Assembly: GCA_947627825.1 (NCBI GenBank)
Contig: CANQXO010000088.1
Span: forward strand, 1 to 5,396
DNA: 5,396 nucleotides
Source: an uncultured Clostridia bacterium
GTDB lineage: Bacteria > Bacillota_A > Clostridia > TANB77 > CAG-508
Direction of reading: 5' to 3'
Shown: one piece after another, positions 1 through 3,088 of the stretch
Position numbering within the stretch: the stretch's first letter is position 1
How the letters are laid out: each line of letters begins with the position of its first letter
Notes under the pieces: generated by a model
What the model saw: only the letters and a program-made list of their open reading frames with translations
The model's database searches: none
What the model was told of the DNA's origin: nothing
Program-made: the position numbers and the translations under genes

Positions 1-196
1 TTTGATCTGCTGTAAGTCCTTTTAAATCTACTTTTATTGTGATTACATTATTTTCTAAAGTAGCTTCTTCTATTTCATCATCATAATTATTTTCATCCAA
101 AGCGTATGTTGGAACTTCTTGGTCTGGCAAAAACGCTAAAAGCGTTGAAAATACTGAAAAAATTGGAATGAATATATTATAACAAAAAATAATCAT
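1..196 (-). CDS. 5' end of a secreted/surface protein gene (left cassette, partial)
   Basis: An open frame of 65 codons runs from an ATG at 196-194 off the left edge. Residues 8-23 are hydrophobic (IFIPIFSVFSTLLAFL). The motif LPDQEVPTYA follows, and T-Y-A at 30-32 resembles a signal peptidase I site; then comes an acidic stretch beginning LDENNYDDE and the start of what looks like a beta-rich domain (VITIKVDLKG). This suggests an exported protein of unknown function. The start is doubtful: an in-frame TAG lies 18 bases upstream, there is no AGGAGG-like site before the ATG, and the N-terminus lacks the basic residues normal for a signal peptide. The copy may therefore be silent, or normally read from a start elsewhere. 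Its first 85 bases or so are shared, inverted, with the region upstream of the large surface gene at the right end of the window. No family is recognised. Confidence 0.6.
   Translation of the reverse strand, partial: MIIFCYNIFIPIFSVFSTLLAFLPDQEVPTYALDENNYDDEIEEATLENNVITIKVDLKGLTADQ
112..154. repeat. Inverted repeat block B, left copy (cassette junction)
   Basis: The minus strand of this 43-base block matches the plus strand at 3089-3130 at all but two positions: one T/C substitution and one T missing from a T-run (five T here, four there). The core is the palindrome AACGCT-N3-AGCGTT at 134-148, followed by the shared TGCCAGACCAAGAAGTTC, after which the two genes diverge completely. Here the block lies inside the signal-peptide coding part of the left cassette. 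It could be a recombination site or a gene-conversion boundary; that role is inferred from its position. Confidence 0.8.
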
Positions 197-219
197 ATAG
201 TAAAATGACTGCTATAATA
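184..219. repeat. Inverted repeat block A, left copy
   Basis: The minus strand here matches the plus strand at 2774-2809 at 34 of 36 positions: 17 identical bases (TATTATAGCAGTCATTT), a short variable spot, then 16 identical bases (TATATGATTATTTTTT). The block contains the ATG of the left cassette at 196-194. It lies 29 bases from block B here, against 279 bases in the right copy. Confidence 0.75.
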
Positions 220-244
220 GTAGCAATAATATAGATTTTAAAAG

Positions 245-272
245 TTGACATTTTTTCAATATGTTATATACT
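245..272 (+). promoter_or_regulatory. Promoter of the toxin mRNA (RNA I)
   Basis: A perfect -35 box TTGACA (245-250) and a -10 box TATACT (267-272) are separated by 16 bases. The predicted start of transcription is near 279, directly before the hairpin that covers the ribosome binding site of the peptide gene. Confidence 0.8.
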
Positions 273-279
273 TTATTTG

Positions 280-302
280 CCTTTCACCAGAAGGTAGAAA
301 GG
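280..302 (+). promoter_or_regulatory. 5' hairpin masking the toxin ribosome binding site
   Basis: CCTTTCACC (280-288) can pair with GGT-A-GAAAGG (293-302), giving nine base pairs with one bulged A and a four-base loop. The right arm takes in the first five bases of the AAAGGAGG ribosome binding site (298-305). Because the predicted RNA starts at about 279, the hairpin would form at its extreme 5' end. A 5' stem-loop that limits translation is a known feature of par/fst RNA I; the function here is inferred from that likeness. Confidence 0.65.
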
Positions 303-303
303 A

Positions 304-323
304 GGTTTTATACATATGACCGA
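304..323 (+). repeat. Direct repeat copy 1, over the toxin start codon
   Basis: GGTTTTATACATATGACCGA spans the end of the ribosome binding site, the ATG at 316 and codons 2-3. It matches 426-444 at 17 of 20 aligned positions, including an uninterrupted ten-base ATATGACCGA. The second copy lies near the 5' end of the opposing RNA, so that RNA carries the complement of the toxin start region and could pair with it in trans. Confidence 0.7.
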
Positions 324-381
324 TTTGGTTTTAGTATTGTTATTGATTTATTTAATATTAAATAAATTCGATAATAACTAA
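316..381 (+). CDS. Small hydrophobic peptide, putative type I (par/fst-like) toxin
   Basis: This 21-codon gene has an ideal ribosome binding site, AAAGGAGG at 298-305, ten bases before its ATG. The peptide begins MTDLVLVLLL, is hydrophobic across residues 4-15 (one short membrane span) and ends with a polar, charged tail (NKFDNN). A strong promoter lies just upstream and a terminator begins five bases after the stop codon, so it is expressed on its own short mRNA of about 145 bases. A convergent promoter makes an RNA overlapping its 3' end and carrying the complement of its start region. Membrane-acting toxins of the Fst family share this layout and a hydrophobic span with a charged tail, but Fst itself is about 33 residues and this is shorter. 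Toxicity is inferred from architecture, not from clear sequence homology; it could also be a harmless regulatory leader. Confidence 0.7.
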   Translation: MTDLVLVLLLIYLILNKFDNN

Positions 382-385
382 AAAG

Positions 386-425
386 AAAAGATACTAGGAT
401 TGCTCTTTACCTAGTATCTTTTTTT
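386..425. terminator. Bidirectional intrinsic terminator shared by both RNAs
   Basis: A perfect 13-bp stem, AAAAGATACTAGG (386-398) with its complement at 410-422, encloses an 11-base loop. On the plus strand the stem runs into a T-run ending at 425; on the minus strand it runs into TCTTTTCTTTTT. It can therefore end transcripts from both sides, as in par-type loci with convergent RNAs. Confidence 0.85.
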
Positions 426-444
426 GGTTCCATAATATGACCGA
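426..444 (+). repeat. Direct repeat copy 2, encoding the RNA II targeting segment
   Basis: GGTTCCATAATATGACCGA lies just beyond the terminator and repeats the toxin start region at 304-323 with two substitutions and one missing base. No ribosome binding site or reading frame goes with its ATG. Its evident role is on the minus strand, where it puts the complement of the toxin start region near the 5' end of the antisense RNA. Confidence 0.7.
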
Positions 445-467
445 CGTAGTTTTTTGACGTCAAATAT

Positions 468-496
468 ATTTTAGCATTTCTTTTGTATTTTGTCAA
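468..496 (-). promoter_or_regulatory. Promoter of the antisense RNA (RNA II)
   Basis: On the minus strand a perfect TTGACA (496-491) is followed after 17 bases by TAAAAT (473-468). This is at least as close to consensus as the toxin promoter, as expected when an unstable antitoxin RNA must be made in excess. The predicted start is near 461. Confidence 0.8.
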
Positions 497-533
497 ACAT
501 AAAAAATTGTAATGAATGAGGAGTGTCTCCTAA

Positions 534-648
534 ATGAATAATAATATAGATTAAAGCAATCCAAAGAAAATCTAGAGGAATACATTGTATTATTAAATAT
601 CAATAAAATTAAAAAAATTAGTAATAGAGCGTATTATGCCAATATTAT
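534..648 (+). pseudogene. Remnant of a HEPN-domain gene (frameshifted and truncated)
   Basis: GAGGAG at 518-523 and an ATG at 534 open a frame reading MNNNID and then a stop at 552. Shifting by one base near 549-551 gives LKQSKENLEEYIVLL, then KIKKISNRAYYANIIYSY. Two amphipathic helices with the N-R-x-Y-Y-A motif are typical of the N-terminal part of HEPN proteins, many of which are ribonuclease toxins of MNT/HEPN pairs. A full HEPN domain is 110-130 residues; only about 38 remain before the frame runs into the 3' end of the RelE-family gene on the other strand. No MNT nucleotidyltransferase partner is present. The ribosome binding site sits in the small palindrome AGGAG-TGT-CTCCT (519-531). 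The likeliest reading is a dead gene cut off by a rearrangement at about 645. Confidence 0.5.
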
Positions 649-915
649 TTATTCATATATATCTTTTCTATGTCCTATTTCTAGTACTAGTACAATAACT
701 TTATTATCCTGAATTTCACAAATAGCTCTATAATCTCCAATGCGGTAACGCCATTGACCATATTTATTTCCAATTAATCCTCTTCCATACACTCTTGGAT
801 TATTACAGCCTTCAATATTTTTTTCTAACCACCCAACTATCAATGCAGCAATTGGTTTATCTAATTTTTTTAGTTCTTTTTTTGCCTTTTCCGTAAATAC
901 AACTTTATATACCAT
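649..915 (-). CDS. RelE/ParE-family type II toxin
   Basis: The 88-residue product has the usual length and pattern of the RelE/ParE superfamily. Residues 3-20 (YKVVFTEKAKKELKKLDK) form the first strand and a basic helix. Residues 53-63 (GQWRYRIGDYR) are the conserved central strands with the basic residues R56, R58 and R63, and the C-terminal strand ends in the family motif GHRKDIY (81-87). RelE-type members cleave mRNA in the ribosome and ParE-type members poison gyrase; the sequence alone does not decide, though the HRxxIY ending and the antitoxin type favour the RelE side. The ATG at 915-913 overlaps the antitoxin stop by one base (TAATG), with GGAG about ten bases before it, so the two are translationally coupled. 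All expected motifs are intact. Read-through past its end would enter the antisense RNA gene of the type I locus on the same strand. Confidence 0.88.
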   Translation of the reverse strand: MVYKVVFTEKAKKELKKLDKPIAALIVGWLEKNIEGCNNPRVYGRGLIGNKYGQWRYRIGDYRAICEIQDNKVIVLVLEIGHRKDIYE

Positions 916-1133
916 TATATATCTAACTCCTTTTTTACTTCTTCAAGAGTATATGTCTTTGGATTTTTTTTATATTCTTCTACTGCTTTTTCATAAGCTT
1001 TTAAGTCATATTCATTTTCTATTTTTTCTATTACTGCATTTCTAATTAAATCAGATAATGAAATATTATTAAGTTCTGCATATTTTTTTATTAATAATTC
1101 ATCTTTTTCACTTAACCTTACTGAAACAGTCAT
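915..1133 (-). CDS. Ribbon-helix-helix antitoxin (RelB-like, DUF6290-type)
   Basis: This 72-residue protein begins MTVSVRLSEKDELLIKKYAE, an N-terminal beta strand and first helix of a ribbon-helix-helix DNA-binding domain. The second helix is at about residues 25-40 (SLSDLIRNAVIEKIEN), with the usual N-x-S-x-S-x-L-I-R turn. The acidic and basic C-terminal half (EYDLKAYEKAVEEYKKNP, then TYTLEEVKKELDI) is the toxin-wrapping tail typical of the small antitoxins annotated DUF6290 beside RelE/ParE toxins. It should neutralise the downstream toxin by direct binding and repress the operon from the repeats in its promoter. AAGGAG lies nine to ten bases before the ATG. Antitoxin first, toxin second with a one-base overlap is the standard operon order. 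Confidence 0.88.
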   Translation of the reverse strand: MTVSVRLSEKDELLIKKYAELNNISLSDLIRNAVIEKIENEYDLKAYEKAVEEYKKNPKTYTLEEVKKELDI

Positions 1134-1152
1134 ATTTTATCTCTCCTTTTTT

Positions 1153-1172
1153 TGTAATACATTGTAATACAT
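1153..1172. promoter_or_regulatory. Probable antitoxin operator (tandem 10-bp repeat)
   Basis: The ten-base unit TGTAATACAT occurs twice head-to-tail with no gap; each unit is close to a palindrome (TGTA-A-TACA). The pair covers the -10 region of the toxin-antitoxin promoter. The spacing suits paired ribbon-helix-helix dimers, which bind short repeats about one helical turn apart. A separate palindrome, ACAAATTTGT, sits at 1177-1186 between the promoter boxes. Confidence 0.6.
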
Positions 1173-1189
1173 AAGTACAAATTTGTCAA
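1161..1189 (-). promoter_or_regulatory. Promoter of the RelB/RelE-type operon
   Basis: On the minus strand TTGACA (1189-1184) is followed after 17 bases by TACAAT (1166-1161). The leader then has AAGGAGAG and the antitoxin ATG at 1133. The tandem repeats at 1153-1172 overlap the -10 box, which fits repression by the antitoxin-toxin complex. Confidence 0.75.
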
Positions 1190-1261
1190 TGTTATTATAT
1201 ATTGAATTTAATTTTATTATAACCCAAATCTATTTTTTATTATATAACATTTTACTCCAAT

Positions 1262-1387
1262 TCAATTTTTAGAATTATAGTTTTGAAAATTCTTCCAATG
1301 CCCAAAGTTATTTTTCTTTAAGAATATAAATAAAAAAATAGTATAAACTATTGCTAAAAATAATATTATTATAATTATATATAACAT
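1262..1387 (-). CDS. Possible small single-span membrane peptide
   Basis: A 41-codon frame on the minus strand begins MLYIIIIILFLAIVYTIFLF, a strong membrane-spanning segment (residues 2-23). A basic and aromatic polar tail follows (KKNNFGHWKNFQNYNSKN). The arrangement of one span and a soluble tail looks protein-like and not like random AT-rich sequence. Against it, there is no clear ribosome binding site before the ATG (only TTGGAA about 17 bases away), no convincing promoter and no terminator after the stop. AT-rich DNA readily produces runs of Ile, Leu and Phe by chance. It lies between the toxin-antitoxin operon and the ATPase promoter. No family is recognised. Confidence 0.3.
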   Translation of the reverse strand: MLYIIIIILFLAIVYTIFLFIFLKKNNFGHWKNFQNYNSKN

Positions 1388-1404
1388 TAATTATATTATA
1401 TTCC

Positions 1405-1441
1405 AATGCATTTTTTTACATTTTTAAGAAAAAAATGCATT
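1405..1441. repeat. 13-bp inverted repeat (hairpin) before the ATPase promoter
   Basis: AATGCATTTTTTT (1405-1417) is perfectly complementary to 1429-1441, with an 11-base loop. A T-run and an A-run lie inside the arms and neither side is followed by a T-tract, so it is a poor intrinsic terminator. It ends four bases before the -35 box of the ATPase promoter. It may be an operator, a barrier to incoming transcription or a relic of a mobile-element end. Confidence 0.6.
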
Positions 1442-1444
1442 CAA

Positions 1445-1473
1445 TTGCAAATTTTACTTAAATAGTGTATAAT
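1445..1473 (+). promoter_or_regulatory. Promoter of the ATPase gene
   Basis: TTGCAA (1445-1450) and a perfect TATAAT (1468-1473) are separated by 17 bases. The predicted start is near 1480, giving a leader of about 70 bases to the ATG at 1548. Confidence 0.65.
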
Positions 1474-1547
1474 AATAATAGTAAAAATAATAAAATTTTA
1501 TAATTGTGCTTAGTTTAAAATATAAATGGAAAGGAATTATTTTTAGT

Positions 1548-2732
1548 ATGATAGAAAGAAAAGAATATTTAGAAAAATTAAAAATATGGAAAGATAAAGA
1601 TTTAATAAAAGTTATAACAGGAATAAGAAGATGTGGAAAATCAACTTTATTTGAATTATATATTAATTATTTAAAAAGCATAAATATTGATGATAATCAT
1701 ATTATAGCAATTAATCTTGAAAATCCAGACAATGAGTTCAATAGTTATAAAGAACTATATAATTTTATAAAAAAACAAATAGTAGATGATAATAAATATT
1801 ATGTATTCCTAGATGAAGTACAAAACGTGCCAGAATTTCAAAAAGCTGTTGATGGACTATATATAATTAAAAATGTAGATGTATATATAACAGGCTCTAA
1901 TGCTTATCTTTTATCAGGAGAACTTGCAACACTATTAACTGGCAGATATATAGAAATAAAGATGTATCCATTATCATTTAAAGAATATGTTTCTTATTAT
2001 GAAAAACAAGTAGATGAAAGATTATATTTAGAATATATAAATAGAAGCTCATTTCCTTATGCTTTAAAATTAGAAAGTGAAGCAGAAATAGATGATTATT
2101 TAGATGCTTTATATAACACAATAATACTAAAGGATATTGCTCAAAGGAAAAAAATAGCAGATACTTCAATGCTTAAAACAGTGGCTAAATTTATGTTTGA
2201 TAATATAGGAAATTCGCTATCTATAAAAAAAATAGCTGATACATTAACTTCAGATGGAAGGTCTATATCTGTTCATACAGTTGAAAGTTATTTAGAAGCA
2301 TTAACAGAATGTTTTATATTTAATAAAGTTCCTAGATTTGATATAAAAGGTAAACAGCTATTACTATCTGGTGAAAAATACTATGCAACTGATGTTACTA
2401 TGAGGTATGCAATATTAGGCAGAAGAAACATAGATGCTGGGCATATATTAGAAAATATTGTATATCTTGAACTTATAAGAAGAGGATATAAAGTTTATAT
2501 TGGTAGAGCTTTGGAAAAGGAAATTGACTTTGTAGCTGAAAATAAAGAAGGTTTTACTTATTTTCAAGTAGCATATACAACAAGAGAAAAGACTACTCTT
2601 GAAAGAGAATTAAAACCATTGCAAAATATAAATGATCATTATCCTAAATATATACTTACAATGGATGTAGATCCTATAGCTGATTTTGATGGTATAAAAA
2701 AGATAAATGTTTTAGATTGGCTAGTAAGTTAA
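1548..2732 (+). CDS. AAA_14/DUF4143-family ATPase (orphan)
   Basis: The 394-residue protein is a full-length member of the AAA_14 plus DUF4143 family. The Walker A loop is GIRRCGKST (25-33) and Walker B is YVFLDEVQ (85-92). Next come a sensor-1-like TGSN (115-118) and LTGRY (130-134), which holds the likely arginine finger. The DUF4143 half has a helix-turn-helix-like stretch (SIKKIADTL) and a C-terminal PD-(D/E)XK-like fold with E302, EID at 325-327 and QVA at 340-342. The usual lysine of the nuclease motif is absent, so cutting is doubtful. The biochemical role of this widespread family is unknown; members are common in variable regions. The ATG at 1548 is chosen because family members start at the equivalent MIERKEYL and AAAGGA lies upstream. 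A GTG at 1506 would add 14 unconserved residues. It has its own promoter and is unrelated in operon terms to its neighbours. Confidence 0.9.
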   Translation: MIERKEYLEKLKIWKDKDLIKVITGIRRCGKSTLFELYINYLKSINIDDNHIIAINLENPDNEFNSYKELYNFIKKQIVDDNKYYVFLDEVQNVPEFQKAVDGLYIIKNVDVYITGSNAYLLSGELATLLTGRYIEIKMYPLSFKEYVSYYEKQVDERLYLEYINRSSFPYALKLESEAEIDDYLDALYNTIILKDIAQRKKIADTSMLKTVAKFMFDNIGNSLSIKKIADTLTSDGRSISVHTVESYLEALTECFIFNKVPRFDIKGKQLLLSGEKYYATDVTMRYAILGRRNIDAGHILENIVYLELIRRGYKVYIGRALEKEIDFVAENKEGFTYFQVAYTTREKTTLERELKPLQNINDHYPKYILTMDVDPIADFDGIKKINVLDWLVS

Positions 2733-2754
2733 TAAATTATAAATAGAAATTTTT

Positions 2755-2787
2755 TGACTGCTATAATATTGGGTATTATAGCAGTCA
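2755..2787 (+). terminator. Terminator-like hairpin after the ATPase gene
   Basis: TGACTGCTATAAT (2755-2767) pairs perfectly with 2775-2787, a 13-bp stem with a seven-base loop, 22 bases after the ATPase stop codon. The T-tract after it is weak (ATTT, then a T-run about 15 bases on), so termination may be inefficient. The right arm is part of inverted repeat block A. The left cassette has a shorter version of the same hairpin (TGCTA and TAGCA around six bases, at 210-225), so a hairpin may be a standard element before these cassettes. Confidence 0.55.
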
Positions 2788-2809
2788 TTTCAATATATGA
2801 TTATTTTTT
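2774..2809. repeat. Inverted repeat block A, right copy
   Basis: This is the plus-strand counterpart of 184-219, with 34 of 36 bases identical. It includes the same ATG context (ATATGATTATTTTTT), but here the frame closes at once with TAG (2810-2812), whereas the left copy continues into a signal peptide. Confidence 0.75.
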
Positions 2810-3088
2810 AGTTTATGAATAATTTACTAAATATAAAAATATTTAAAATTGCTTTTGCATGATAATAAATCTATTTCAAAATATATTTAGAAATTATTAT
2901 TAATATACAAAGCCACTGTATACATATTTTAAATAAGCAGGCAGGATTCAATCGACACTTTTTAAAATTTTTATTACTATTTTTCATACCTATATATTTT
3001 ACTTCATTCACATCTTTTGTTTTATTTCATTTAGATAATCGTTGCTGTATCTCCTTTTTTATTTTAACATAAATATTGTTAAAATGCT
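2810..3088. other. 279-bp unexplained segment splitting the right cassette's 5' end
   Basis: In the left cassette, blocks A and B are 29 bases apart; here 279 bases of AT-rich sequence separate them. I see no ribosome binding site and start codon pair on the plus strand leading into the downstream gene, no RNA gene, and no clear terminal repeats or target duplication marking an insertion. The minus strand has AAAAAAGGAG at about 3051-3060 with no start codon at the right distance, and a 38-codon frame at 2871-2987 without its own ribosome binding site. The segment may be an insertion into an ancestral cassette start, or the left copy may have lost it. Confidence 0.5.

Larger units (their letters stand above)
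378..461 (-). ncRNA. Putative antisense antitoxin RNA (RNA II)
   Basis: Transcription from the minus promoter at 468-496 should start near G461 and stop after the shared hairpin, giving an RNA of roughly 80 bases. In order it would contain a 5' stem-loop (GACGT pairing with ACGTC, nine-base loop, plus positions 443-461), the complement of the direct repeat (444-426), an A-run, and the terminator stem-loop followed by a T-rich tract (TCTTTTCTTTTT). It overlaps the toxin mRNA tail-to-tail and can also pair with the toxin start region through the repeat. This matches the organisation known for par RNA II of plasmid pAD1, where the antitoxin RNA blocks translation of fst. The transcript ends are predictions. 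Confidence 0.65.

Noticed and set aside
1153..1172. Start of a CRISPR array
   Set aside because: There are only two units of ten bases with no spacers and no cas genes; it fits an operator.
1506..1547. GTG at 1506 as the start of the ATPase
   Set aside because: It would add 14 residues not typical of the family and has no ribosome binding site; the ATG at 1548 gives the normal N-terminus.
1978..2169. 63-codon frame on the minus strand inside the ATPase gene
   Set aside because: It is antisense to conserved ATPase coding sequence, has no ribosome binding site and its composition mirrors the codons opposite.
184..2809. A composite transposon bounded by inverted repeats
   Set aside because: There is no transposase, no insertion sequence and no target duplication that I can see, and the repeats are parts of gene starts instead of element ends.
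2871..2987. 38-codon frame on the minus strand, basic then hydrophobic
   Set aside because: There is no ribosome binding site at the right distance, no terminator and no recognised family; it is not enough to call a gene, though a remnant cannot be excluded.
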